From positions 248,001 to 312,000 of the forward strand of contig JAHLKI010000021.1 of NCBI GenBank assembly GCA_025602905.1: DNA of 64,000 nucleotides. Reading direction: 5' to 3'. A program made the translations under genes and the position numbers. This DNA is from Phlyctochytrium arcticum. Taxonomy: Eukaryota; Chytridiomycota; Chytridiomycetes; Chytridiales; Chytridiaceae. Position 1 is the first letter of the stretch. Every line of letters begins with the position of its first letter. Positions 1 through 10,426 of this stretch are shown in pieces. Under the pieces are notes generated by a model. The model saw only the letters and a list, made by a program, of their open reading frames with translations. It made no database searches and was not told where the DNA came from.

Positions 1-78
1 ACCAAGGATGGAATTGACAACTTGACCGGATGGGTTCCAAAAGAGATTGCCGATATTGAGAAGGTTATGCGGGCTTAG
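1..78 (+). CDS. C-terminal end of an unidentified protein (partial)
   Basis: Frame 1 is open from the window edge and ends with TAG at 76-78, giving 25 residues that finish in EIADIEKVMRA. The codons look coding, but the piece is too short to assign a family. The remainder lies upstream of the window. About 270 bases without a gene follow before the convergent gene that ends at 346. I do not recognise it. Confidence 0.4.
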   Translation, partial: TKDGIDNLTGWVPKEIADIEKVMRA

Positions 79-345
79 ATTAGAGGGTCTCGTTCCCTTG
101 CTTCTATATCTGTAAACAGTCCAGAGTAGTTGAGCGATAGGGTGTGCCTAGAGATATGAGACTTGTATAGTACGATTTTACTCAATTACATATCATATTA
201 TCCTCACACTACCCCTTGTTTGTTCACACTCTGTTTGAGCCGACGTTTTCACCTCCCCAGCCTGATTGGCAGTCGCAATCATAAATACATTTAAATAATG
301 TGATATGGCTATTTACAAGGTACGCTCGAGATCTAGGTATCCCTC

Positions 346-2353
346 TCAGCAACACCAACACATGTCGTCGTCTAATCCCGCCATGTCACCCTGTCGTCGG
401 CGCTGCATTTCGACCTCGAAATCAAATCCGTCTTCCTCAAGTACTGGAGGAATTTCAAAAAGCTTGGCATCGTCAGGTGTAAGCGCATTATCTCGAAAGA
501 TGCCTCTAATACGGGATTGCTCCAGGAAATCAATGTCGGTGGCGAAAAGAACGGCGTCGTACACATGGACAGCCGAGGAGGTTTCTTCCGGGCCCTGAGT
601 AATTGGACCAGTGCCAGTGTCTGATGCCACTGTGCCTTTGCCGTCTTCAATTGTAAAAACGGTCGGCGAGAGTATTGAATGGCGGTCTTCTTGTACTTCG
701 GGTGCAGGGCCATCTCGTGGAGAAAAGATTCCAGCGGGCTCAGTTTGACTGACACCTGCAAATGGCGCTACTTTGTCATAACGCTCGTCACGCTCTTCCT
801 CCTCTTGAACTGCATCAGTTGCCGAGAGGACGCGGCGTTCGGCCAACATCATGGCTAGCCAGTCATCAAAAGAGGCGGGTTCGCCGGAAGCCGAGACAGC
901 ATTGTGATAAGATAAAGTCCTTCTTCGGCCTTTTGTGGTTGGTGGGGCCACCGTCTGCCTTTCGGCAGGTGTGAGTGGGACGGCAAACCGCGTAATCTGC
1001 CCGGCAGGTACAGAAACTTTGGTATCCTCAGGGCGCTGGGGTGGGGCTGCAGCAGAGGCCGACATGGATGGGGTTTTGGAGGGTTGGCGATCTAATGAGG
1101 CTGGCTCATGCGCGTCACCCGCTGAGAAATGCCTCCGTTCCGTGGGTGAAAGGGACGCAGATGTGGGAGAATTTTCGGCAGGCACAGTTCGCTGGGTTTC
1201 TATTGCTGGCGTTGGTGCCAGGTTTTTCTTAATTTGGTGGTCTGTTGTTGCACGGTTTCGCATCGAAAATCGGGTTCTCGTTGGCGTCTCACCATTGTTT
1301 TCTTTGTTAACGGTGCTTTTCCTACGGGGCGAGAGGATTCCCGCAAATATGCTTTTACGACGATCCTTTGTTTGCGGAAGCGTTGCGTTGGCCGTCTCAT
1401 CTGACGTTGCTGGCGGAGCGCTTAGCCCCAGCAAGGCATCGTCTTCATCTGGCGGGGCTTCGACGGCACTGGGCGCGCTCATTGTCCAGGAGCATTCCGA
1501 CCCCGACTCTACTTGTCGGACTGTTGGGCTGGGAGGTACGAGTTCCCGAGATCCACCCGCGGTGTGGCCGGGCGTACCCGCCGGTGGAGTCGTTTGAATA
1601 GTCAAAGATGTAGGGCGGGCTCGCCGGCCGCCGGGTTTGGGGAGCGTTGGTAAAGGTCCAACCGGCGATCCCGGCTCGGAAATCTTTGAGCCATCAGATT
1701 CGTCCGTCCATGGTAGTGAATTGACCAAGGTGATCACTGGAGTAGAATCCACCTTGCTGCCAACATTTCCATTCAATGTCACTTCTGGAATATTTGCACT
1801 GCCATCAGGTAGGGATGTCGATTTTACTGTTGATGTGGCTGTAGCGGAGATGACTTGAATTTCAGTAGGTTCGGCTTGAACTATGAAATACTTTAACGAA
1901 TGTGTAAGTTATCCCAATTCTTAATAGTGTTGATGTTTGACGCACCGAAACATTCCCGATAATGTCTGTATTTGTCAATGGATTTAGGACGTGCAATCGA
2001 TGTATAAGTCTTTTCTTGTGGTGCCTTTGCGTCTTGATCAGAATCTTGTTGAGGTGGTGTGCTGCATAGTACGAAAAAAAGGCCTGTTGGAAGAAGAATT
2101 GACAGATCAGTAAGCGGCTTCCCAATCCGATCCATCTATGACAGTCGTTGCATACCCTCTCAGGTTGCTTGTGATCCCAGGTTTGCACTCTTGCGATAAT
2201 AAACTGCTTTGAGCCGGGTGGTGCCGTTTCTCGATGTGCTTGCACAAGCTCGCCGAATGTATCAAGACAAAATGAATCTTCATATTCTGTCGATATTATG
2301 TCGAGCACTGATTTGCTGCCACTGTCAAGGAGACGTATCACATCCGACGACAT
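346..2353 (-). CDS. Hypothetical fungal protein, 626 aa, disordered middle and CWCC carboxyl end
   Basis: Predicted exons are 2353-2156, 2083-1946 and 1890-346. Phases agree at both introns (72 and 55 nt), both with GT..AG ends. The N-terminal 120 residues look folded and conserved, with the motifs ARVQTWDHKQ, YYAAHHLNKIL and LNPLTNTDIIGNV followed by YFIVQAE. Residues of about 130-480 are Ser/Pro/Thr-rich and probably disordered. A second conserved-looking block near the end reads FATDIDFLEQS followed by DAKLFEIPP. The protein stops with Cys-Trp-Cys-Cys, which could be lipidated, for example by palmitoylation or prenylation of the CC end; that is inference. The first intron is in frame and has no stop, so a form retaining it (adding 24 residues) is possible. 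I do not recognise a function. Confidence 0.7.
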
Positions 2354-2494
2354 TTTGAAAGGGCCCTTTTTCAGCTGGAATTTTTTTCTAAGACTCTGCT
2401 TCTCGTTGTTGTTTTTTCCCTAGCACCCGGCTTCTAAATTTTTTTGAAGTGAGCGGAGCTTGATTACGTAAGGAAAACAAACACATACAAAGAC

Positions 2495-4133
2495 TCAACC
2501 TTTTCGGAATTTGACACTACCAAAATCGACCTTGGCCACACAAAATAATAAAGCCGTGCAGAATAGCCCGATCGCCTCTGGTTGAAGGAAGTTCACTTCC
2601 CAATCAAGGTCTTGGACAAGTGCTGCGCATTCGTCACGGTCAAGCTTGAAATGTTTGCTTTCAAGAAACTGAACCCCAAGATCCTCTGTGCTGCTCGGAT
2701 ATTGATCAATGGCGCTTGTGACGAGTTCGCAAATATTGCGTGGCCTTATGCTCATTGCGGCAAGGTCCTTAGGCTTATCGATTCGGCAACGGTACTTGAG
2801 ATCCACCTTCTGTTCTTGCCCGCAACGATAGAGTTGTTCCCATACTTCCAAAATCAGAACGCGTGGAGGGTCATACTAAGGATTGATTAGAGGGGTGCAT
2901 ATGTTGCATGATATGTTATAACGTACCGATATTTGCCAAGCACAGAGGACGCATCGGAACCTAACTTCAGCATCCTGAGTTACTGAGGGGTTTGAGGGAA
3001 GCGTGTCTTCATCAAAATCAAGGGCATCAAGACTCGCTTTGGCCCACTCATCCAGGCCTTCGACATCTACGTCGAGCGGCTCTGTTGCTGTCTTATTCCA
3101 ATGCTCAAAAACGGCGACATACATTTGCGGAAAGAAAAAGAGATGCAATTCCAGCTGTGTCCTTTCAACCATACTCTTGATAGCCTCCCACCGCAAGCGT
3201 AACTCCTCATATGAAGGACTACAGGCGTCCAAAGCCATGCGGAGATCAGGTGGCAGTAAGTCGAACTGTTCTTTGTACAGCAATGTGCCATGGTAGGGGC
3301 CATCTCAACAACCTCGCCGTCCGGGAAACTTCGAATACTATCGATACTATAGACTCTGTCTTCGATACACATCGTCTTGAAAATTTGAGCAGATAATAGA
3401 TTTTCAAAGCCTTTATGTCCCATGACACGGGCCAAATCAGGGATCGCAGTTCTGATAAACTGCTTTGCATCGGGGTCATTGACATCTGCTGTATGGGAAT
3501 AGATGACTTGAGGCGACGAGAAACCATGACTTGTTGGAAGCTCCGCAATAATGACGAAGTGCCTCCCTACAGCCGGATGAGCTGCTCCGTGATATTTCGA
3601 AATAAAGTTGTCACGGAATGTCAAACGAACCAATTCAGGCTCATCCAGTCGTGTGAAGAAACGCAATTGGGAAGCAGTCTTACGGCACATCGTTGGGATG
3701 AATCCAACATGCGTTCGTTCTTTACTGATGATGTCTCGTTTTCCGTTTACGGCGAGTGTCGAGAGAATTTCACTCCCGTACAACCCGGATGTACAGTAAG
3801 TTTTCCCAACGACGATGCCTTCCAGTGCCTTTAGCTGTCTTTCCAGCGAGTAGAACTTATCTTCCTAAAAATCAAGAGTCAAATATTGATACGGCGAGTG
3901 TATCGTGAATATCCCTCCCAACTTACAGTTTGTGGTGATTTTCGCAGCTGCGCGCTGGCTTCGTAGAAGCGCAGAAGGGCCCGAAGGTGAGGATAGAATA
4001 TGCTGATTTCATGCCGTAACCTGCGAGAGATTTTCGATAAATCTATCAGCTCTTCTTCATCCAAATCCCTGAAAATAGTCGCAAGGACCAAGGAGGGCAA
4101 TTCATCCAATGTGATCTGCTTGTAGGTAGACAT
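2495..4133 (-). pseudogene. F-box protein, copy A, broken by a one-base frameshift
   Basis: Exons are 4133-3927, 3864-2927 and 2875-2495. The product begins MSTYKQITLDELPS and carries an F-box at about residues 9-45 (LPSLVLATIFRDLDEEELIDLS). F-box proteins are usually the substrate-recruiting subunits of SCF ubiquitin ligases; nothing here names a substrate. The rest resembles no domain I know. Copy B at 5689-7369 has the same exon structure. Relative to copy B, one base is missing between 3295 and 3296, so exon 2 is 938 bases instead of a multiple of three and the frame shifts at VVEMAP. Downstream of the lesion the frame is open to the stop, so the damage is recent or a sequencing error. 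Confidence 0.8.
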
Positions 4134-4405
4134 TGTTGAGATGTGAACTGGAGCAAGTGTGGGAAGCTGGGAGTCTTAAGTCATGTAGCCAATTTTAGAT
4201 AGATTATTAGTACACGTGAGCATGGGAACGCGTCTCTACGCGTACCGTTGGCGTCGTTAGATAGCAGACTGCTTGGCAGCTAACTACAACCGTTTTCTTC
4301 TCAATACATTTCTTCATCGCAACAACCAACTAATCGCTCTGCGACCAGTATATGACTATCTGGACCAGGAGGTGCCATCAGAGACCTTGTTACGACAGAC
4401 ATTGT
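4128..4405. other. 260-bp segment bounded by a 9-bp direct repeat, absent from unit B
   Basis: Unit A has the 9-mer AGACATTGT at 4128-4136, overlapping the F-box start codon, and again at 4397-4405. Between them lie 260 bases that unit B lacks: at 7370 unit B runs directly from the start codon region into the sequence that follows 4405. This is either an insertion into A with a 9-bp target duplication or a deletion from B between short direct repeats. The segment has no clear terminal inverted repeats and no reading frame of note. Confidence 0.65.
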
Positions 4406-4874
4406 GCTAGGCAATCGGAACAGAGGGTGGACAGATGTATGGTGAACAGCAACAAGATGGTACTAGTAGTCCAAAATCACTGCATTGTGTGCTTGACAAA
4501 TATTCAGCGGGTTTGTCAAAAAGCTTGAAAGGGCACTTCAGAGGTTGGACGCTTGGAGCATGTTGACGGCTCCGCTCGGCTCCGCCGAGCACCCGTATGA
4601 AACTTGAACATAATGAAAGGCTTGGAAGTTGGAGCTCGAAATTACTTAGGGGTTACGCCGGTTACGACAGGTTACAAAGCTGGGCACCTTTCATAGCGTT
4701 TCATTCGACGCGAAAAACACCGTTATTTTGCATCTCTGTCATTCGCTTTGGAACTTCCAGTAGTACTGTACCGTTCGATTTTCGGCCAAAAACACCTTAA
4801 ATCTTGGTTAAGGTTAAGCATCGCAGATTCATTACGTTTCAGTTCTTTTGTTCGGGTAAGAAACTTCATTCCCA

Positions 4875-5190
4875 TTGCTTGCCAGCTTGAATAGAAAAGG
4901 TGAGGCTCCATACATCAAAAAAAAAGTAGCAGGGGACCTGCGCAAGCACGCTTCCGTTGGGCTTCTGATTCATGACATGAACAAGCAAGACAGTTCCGTC
5001 AAAAAAATCAAAGCATTATCCAGAGTATCATATCATACATGTTCTATACTGGTTCCTGACCCGCCAATGATCAGATAACTACCCCATTTATCTCCCAGTA
5101 TCACGGTGACTGCCGGCCCATTACAGTGACAACCCCTCATCGCGGCCGAAATGCAGCACTAGCTTAATGTGCCTGTCTCCAACAATTTCA
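4875..5190 (+). pseudogene. Decayed 5' stub of an MscL-type gene, copy A
   Basis: The stretch from the motif CATTCCCATTGC through GGGGACCTGCGCAAGC, ATGAACAAGCAAGACAG and CCTGACCCGCCAATGATC matches the 5' region and first codons of the intact gene at 9061, with stops and indels throughout. Similarity fades near 5165-5215, equivalent to about codon 95 of the intact gene. The channel domain is not present. It cannot make a channel. Confidence 0.7.
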
Positions 5191-5215
5191 GGACAACTGC
5201 TTGTAAGTCGTCTCG

Positions 5216-5688
5216 GTGGAACGCTTGTTGGCGGCTTGTCTGGGCAGGCATCTTGATTTTTACCACATCTGAGATGGCAGAATTGGTCTCCTCAGCATCG
5301 ATTGTACTGATTTTTTTGTTCAATGCTACAACAATGGCATATCCTGCGAGTCCTTTCCATCAGTGACTTCATACTGACGGTCTCGGTTTTTGTTGAACAT
5401 TTTTAAGCATTTCCGCTGGGACAACAGGTCTTGCATCTTCAGCTAGTTGGTGCTGCTGGAGGTCTATCAGGAGCAGCTACGAGTGATCTTTGGCTGAATT
5501 GGACAATGTCTTGGTTTTGAAAAGCGCGAGACAAGATACTCCGCCAATGAGGCTGTCTGATGGAACCCAAGAGCTCTTGAACGGATCGAATGTGGTAATC
5601 GCGCCAATGTCAGATGCTCTTGAAAGCGATACGACGATGCCCAATATTGCGTATCTTAAAGTAGCTGCATGAACTGTTCTGCTTCGCT
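5216..5688. other. Spacer between duplication units; nothing identified
   Basis: No reading frame longer than 60 codons stands out, and I found no repeat shared with the neighbouring units. This stretch separates the stub of unit A from the end of the F-box gene of unit B. Confidence 0.5.
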
Positions 5689-7369
5689 TTAAGCTTTTCG
5701 GAATTTGACACCTCCAAAATCAATCTTTGCCACACAAAACAACAAAGCAGTGCAGAGTAGTCCGATCGCATCAGGTTGGGGGAAATCCATTCCGCAGTCA
5801 AGATCTTGGACAAGCGTTGCACATTCGTCAGAATCAAGCCAGAAGTCTTCTTCGCTTTCGAGAAACTGAATTCCAAGATCCTCCGTCTTGCTCGGATAGT
5901 GGTAATTATCGCTCCCAACAAGTTCGCGCATATAGAAAGGTAGGGAGGAGACATACTTGCAACAGTAGTTGAAACCCGCGGCCTCTTCTTGCCCGCAACG
6001 ATAGAGGTCTTCACTTACGTCCAGGAACAGAGCGCTGGGAGGGTCAAGCTAATGATTGATCAGAACGGAGAATGTGTTGAATGATACCTTATAACGTACG
6101 TATATTCCCCAAGCGCAGCTAACGGATCGGAAGCTAACTTCAACATCCTGAGTGACTGATACTTTTGAGGGTAGCGTAACTTCTGTAAAGTTAATGGAAT
6201 CAAGACGGGCAGTAGCCCATTTAAGTTGGTCTGCGACATGTGTGTTGACCGGTTCTTTTGCTGTCCTGTTCCAATGCTCAACAACGGCGGCATACATTTG
6301 CGGGAAAAAAAAGAGATGCAATTCCAGCCCTGTCTTTTCAACCATTCCCTTGATAGCCTGCCATCGCACGCCTAATTTCTCATATGAAGGACTGCAGGCG
6401 TCTAAAGCCATACGGAGATCAGGTGGCAGCAACTCGAACTGTTCTTTGTACCGCAATGTGCCATTATACGGGGTCATTTCAACAACCTCGCCGTGGATTT
6501 TTCCTCCGTGTATTTCTACTTGGCCAGCCGGAGAACTTCGAATAATGTCGCTACCATAGAGAATGTTGCTACCATGATGAATGTCGCAACCACGGATTTC
6601 TTTTTCTTCGAGATTCAGATACCCGATTATAGCCTCAATGACCACATCCTCTTCAGCCTCAAATCCCATGGCCAGGGCGAAATCAGGAATCGCAGTTCTG
6701 ATAACTTGCTTTCTATCGGGGTCATTGACATATTTTGTTTGGGAATAGATGATTTGTGGCGATGAGAAATCGGCCGATTCCGCAATAATGGCGAAGTCTC
6801 TCCCTAAAGACTAATTGTCTAGACCGAGATTTTTGATAAACATGTACTCGTGGAATGTCAAACGGATCAATTCAGGCTCATCCAGTCGAGTGAAGAAACG
6901 CATTTGGGAAGCAGTCGTGCCACACATCCGTGGGATGAATGCAACATGCGTCCGTTCTTCACTTATGACGACGTAATCTGGGTCGGAGACGAGTGGCGTG
7001 TGAAGGTTACTCCCGTACACCGCGGACATGAAGTACATTTTCCCATCAACGATGCCTTCCAGTGCCTTTAGCTGTGAATCCAGTGAGTAAAATTCATCTT
7101 CCTAAGATCAAGAGTCAAATACTGATATGGCGAGTGTATCGTGAATATCCCTCCCAACTTACAGTTTGTGGAGATTTTCGCAGCTGCGCGCTGGCTTCGT
7201 AGAAGCGAAGAAGGGCCCGAAGGTGAGGATAGAATATGCTGATTTCATGCCGTAACCTGCGAGAGATTTTCGATAAATCTATCAGCTCTTCTTCATCCAA
7301 ATTCCCGAAAATGGTCGCAAGGGTCAAGGAGGGCAATTTCCCCAATGTGATATGCTGATAGGTAGACAT
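5689..7369 (-). pseudogene. F-box protein, copy B, interrupted by one in-frame stop
   Basis: Exons are 7369-7163, 7101-6100 and 6048-5689, all in phase. The F-box lies at about residues 9-45 (LPSLTLATIFGNLDEEELIDLS). Compared with copy A, a segment around residues 220-260 of this copy is longer and rich in charged residues. The only lesion is a TAG at 6811-6813 inside exon 2, where copy A reads through (GAAHPAVGRHF against GLDN-stop-SLGRDF). Without that stop the product would be 522 residues. A truncated 166-residue product that keeps the F-box could still be made. It is classed as a pseudogene on the premature stop; a sequencing error cannot be excluded. Confidence 0.75.
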
Positions 7370-7869
7370 TGTGCTAGGCAGTCGGAACAGAGGGTGGGCA
7401 GGCGTATGGTGAACAGCAAAAAGATGGTACTAGTAGTCCAAAATCACTGCGTTGTGTGCTTGACAAATGTGCAGCGGGTCGGCCAGCTTGAAAGGGCACT
7501 CCCGGGGTTGGAGGCATGGAATGTTCTGACGGCTGCCTTTGGCCGCCGGGCCCGACACCGAGCGGTTGAAAACACCCATATGAAAGGCTTGGAAGTTGGA
7601 GCTTGAAATTATTTAGGGGTTTACGACAATTTACAAAGCTGGGCACGTTTCATAGCGTTTCATTCTACGCGAAAAAGAACGTTCTTTTTTCGCTATATTT
7701 TTTGCACCGCTTTGGCAGTTCCAGTTTGGAACTTCCAGTTGTATATATATAGCACTGTGTAACGTTCGATTTGCGGCCAAAAACACCTTCCATAATCTTA
7801 ACGCAGATTCCATTTAATACATTACGCTACAATTCTTTTGTTTGAATGTTTGAATAAAAAACTCCATTC

Positions 7870-8178
7870 ATCTGGACTAGCGCAGAGTGGGCGCAAACCC
7901 AGCGCGCCCACTCTGCGTTTTTGGGTTAGGTTAGGGTCTTGAATAACTTGAAGCTTTATTGAAAATTATTGTTGAGGAACCTTATGAAATGTGTTAGGTT
8001 AGGTTAGATTAGGGAAACCCATTCCCAAGTGTTGACGAGAGTTAGTTTGGGGATGTCAAAATTAACAATCCCTTGAAAGTTGGTTGATGTTCAAATAATT
8101 AGGTCGGACTATTGGGATCTTGGCGAAAAACGCAGAGTGGGCGCGTCGGAAGCGCGCCCACTCTGCGCGAGTCTTACC
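7870..8178. mobile_element. 309-bp non-autonomous foldback element (MITE-like) with 8-bp target duplication
   Basis: The 8-mer CTCCATTC occurs at 7862-7869 and 8179-8186, while the equivalent place in unit A and in the intact MscL region has one uninterrupted copy of the surrounding sequence. Near-terminal inverted repeats of 20 bp lie at 7875-7894 and 8154-8173 and match at 19 positions, each five bases inside the end. Each terminus also folds on itself: hairpins at 7881-7917 (14-bp arms, 9-base loop) and 8131-8167 (15-bp arms, 7-base loop), both built from CGCAGAGTGGGCGC and its complement. There is no coding capacity. An 8-bp target duplication is usual for hAT elements, but the termini alone do not prove a superfamily. 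Confidence 0.8.
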
Positions 8179-8575
8179 CTCCATTCCCATTGCCAGCCTA
8201 GATGGAAAAGGTGAAGCTCATGAATGGACCATACACCAAGTATCAGGGGACCTGCGTAAGCACGCTTCCAGTGGGCTTTTGATTGTGAACATGAACAAGC
8301 AAAGCAGTTCTGTTAAAGAGCAATGCATTATCCAGAGTATCATACATGCCCTCGGACAGACTTTAACGACCGCGAGGAAGACGATGCTTCTTTCTATGAG
8401 GGCCCCTGACCCGCCAATGATCAGAAAAGTGCCACCCCCATCATCTCCACTTCCAGCCCAGTATCACGGTGGCTGCCGGTCCAATTACCTCCGGTATTTA
8501 TAACCCCTCGTCGCAGCTGGAGTGTCTAGGACTAGTTTAATGTGCCTATCTCGAATTTCAGCCCAACTGCCTGTA
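8179..8575 (+). pseudogene. Decayed 5' stub of an MscL-type gene, copy B, split by the foldback element
   Basis: From CTCCATTCCCATTGCCAGCC through ATGAATGGACCATACACC the sequence follows the intact gene at 9010-9350. A two-base loss after CAAGTAT and other indels destroy the frame. Blocks such as GACCGCGAGGAAGACGATGC and CCACCCCCATCATCTCCAC are recognisable counterparts of codons 45-85 of the intact gene. The channel-forming half is absent. Confidence 0.7.
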
Positions 8576-8585
8576 GTTAGACTCA

Positions 8586-8930
8586 GAAAGCTTGAAAGTT
8601 TTCCGGAATTCACCGGAGCATAAGTGGACTGAGGAACGTATCCCGGGACTACCCGACGGTGAATCTACCGTACCGTATACCTTTCACCAGGATTCTCTGC
8701 GCAGATTTCCTGCCTACAGTATACGGAAATTGTAAGCGCATCCTCACCTTATGGTTCTGTATTTTATACAGGCGCCGGGGCTATCCCGGTCGCGATCACG
8801 CAAATACATTGTCTTCTTTCTCCAACATCATGCGCACTTACGGTATGGTATCACTGGAAACCTAGCGAAAATCGCACTCTACCGGAGGCTTTTAGTCTGG
8901 AGCATTGACCCGTGAAAGTTTTGAAGGCAG
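8586..8930. other. Spacer between unit B and the intact MscL gene; nothing identified
   Basis: I see no gene and no copy of the neighbouring repeats here. A partial third duplication unit begins at about 8935 (CGGCCAACAACACCCTTCC, then GTTAAGGTTAAGCATCGC as in unit A) and leads into the MscL start. Confidence 0.45.
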
Positions 8931-9060
8931 TGAATCCTCGGCCAACAACACCCTTCCAAAATCAAGTTAAGGTTAAGCATCGCTGATTACAGTACGTACT
9001 ATGTTCGGGTAAAAACTCCATTCCCGTTGCCAGCCTAAATTGGAAGGGCGGGGCTCATGA

Positions 9061-10250
9061 ATGGACCATAAACCAAGTATAGCAGGGGACCTGCGCAAGC
9101 AAGCTTCCATTCGGCATCTGATTGTTAACATCGACAAGCAAAACAGTTTTGTCGAAGATCAAAGCAATATCCAGAGTATATGCCCACCGACAGACTTTTA
9201 CGACCCCGAGGAAGGCGATGCTTCTTTCTATGATGACCCCTTACCCGCCACCGACCAGATAGCTGCCACCCCCATCATCTCCACTTCCAGCCCACTACCC
9301 CCGGTCTTGACGACAGCTCATCGCCGCAGCAATGTAGCACTAGCATCGACTCCAAATTCGGATCGCTATGCGCTAACTCCTACCCACCGACAATCAATCA
9401 AGAAGGGTGTTAAGCGAGTCAGAAAGTTCCAGAAACGAGTTGTCGTACGCACTACCGCTGCAACTTTCAAGACTGCGCGAGCTGCGACATCTGTCTTGGC
9501 CGATTTTAAATATTTTGTTGAGCGAGGCAATGTCGTTGATCTGGCTATGGGAATCATTATCGGTGGTGCATTTACGAGCATTGTGAATAGTTTGGTCGGA
9601 GATATCATTGGTCCTATCATCGGTTTGGCGGTTGGGAGTCAGTTGCAAAATGCATTTGTGATGCTGCGGTGGCCGGACGATGATCTATGTGACAACAACT
9701 CGACAGCGTGTGCATTCAAAACTCCGGCGCAAGCTTACGCAGGTGAATGATTTGGCCAACTTCAATAATGTTTCCATACTAGTTTACTCACCATAGCTGG
9801 TCCAATCTTGCATTTTTTTTCAGCTGGAGGAGTGACTTGGAATTGTAAGCATCAACTTATTTATAATTTTGGCAATTTCTAACTCTATGCCTTCCGCTCG
9901 TAAAAGATGGAAATTTCTTCCAGACAATTATCAATTTCGTCATAACAGCATCCATTTTGTTCTTCTCCATCAAGCTCTCATCAGCATTTTTCCGCACCTC
10001 GAAAATAAAACTCCAATTACCCAAGCGTGATCAAGAACGGGACTGCCCATTTTGCCTTAAGAAAGTACCGTACTTGGCGGTGAAATGTTATTTGTGTACA
10101 TCCACATTGCCGGCGCCATTTTTGCCAGGTCTACCTGGAGAGTCGAAAGGGGTTGGGAAGATGGAGGATCTGGATGATGAACGAAATGAAGGTGGTAGGG
10201 ACGATATAGATAATCAGCGTAGTCCACCCTATGATAGCAAAGTTTCGTAG
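9061..10250 (+). CDS. MscL-type large-conductance mechanosensitive channel
   Basis: Exons are 9061-9742, 9824-9844 and 9907-10250, giving 348 residues. The first 140 residues are hydrophilic and probably disordered. The MscL core follows: [19 protein letters not shown] (first membrane helix) and GDIIGPIIG, then [19 protein letters not shown] (second helix), whose WNYG and FLQTIINF motifs are typical of the family. A carboxyl zinc-ribbon-like pair, CPFC and CYLC, matches the CxxC pair found at the same place in many bacterial MscL proteins. The family forms homopentameric pores opened by membrane tension. Cellular location in fungi is not visible from sequence. The start at 9061 is the first ATG in frame; an ATG at 9057 leads at once to a stop. 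Two decayed stubs of its 5' half lie upstream. Confidence 0.85.
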
Positions 10251-10426
10251 CAATTTTTTTGAGTCTGTATGTATCTGGGCCTTGCAGCATTTTTTGTTCT
10301 TGTTGATGTACATCCAAATAAAAACAAACGTACACGCGTTGGGTAAGCAAAATAAATGTCAGCGTTCACACACTACTGAAGTCACTAATTTATTTTGTCC
10401 CTCATCGGCCTAGTTCTTGGCCAAAG

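Larger units (their letters stand above)
2495..5215. repeat. Segmental duplication, unit A (F-box gene, shared upstream region, MscL 5' stub)
   Basis: Unit A resembles 5689-8585 (unit B) along its length. It holds the F-box gene on the minus strand, an upstream stretch marked by the motifs AAGGCTTGGAAGTTGGAGCT and CAAAGCTGGGCAC, then the 5' part of an MscL-type gene on the plus strand. The order and orientation are those of a divergent gene pair. A third partial unit is at about 8935-9350 in front of the intact MscL gene. The copies differ by many substitutions and small indels, so the event is not recent. Confidence 0.85.
5689..8585. repeat. Segmental duplication, unit B
   Basis: This is the second copy of the divergent F-box/MscL pair, in the same orientation as unit A. 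It matches unit A over the F-box exons and introns, over the upstream region (for example GGTACTAGTAGTCCAAAATC in both), and over the MscL stub. It lacks the 260-bp segment of unit A and contains the foldback element at 7870-8178. Confidence 0.85.

Noticed and set aside
935..1597. 220-codon open frame on the plus strand
   Set aside because: It lies wholly opposite the disordered exon of the 626-residue protein and has no domain; GC-rich Ser/Pro codons create antisense frames.
2084..2155. Reading the 72-base in-frame intron of the 626-residue protein as coding (CNDCHRW stretch)
   Set aside because: Good GTATGC donor, CTGAT branch-like site and CAG acceptor favour splicing; retention remains possible because it is in frame without a stop.
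7919..8015. TTAGG-type repeats (GGGTTAGGTTAGGG and GTTAGGTTAGGTTAG) suggesting an internal telomere tract
   Set aside because: Only a few imperfect units occur inside the foldback element; too short and irregular for a telomeric array.
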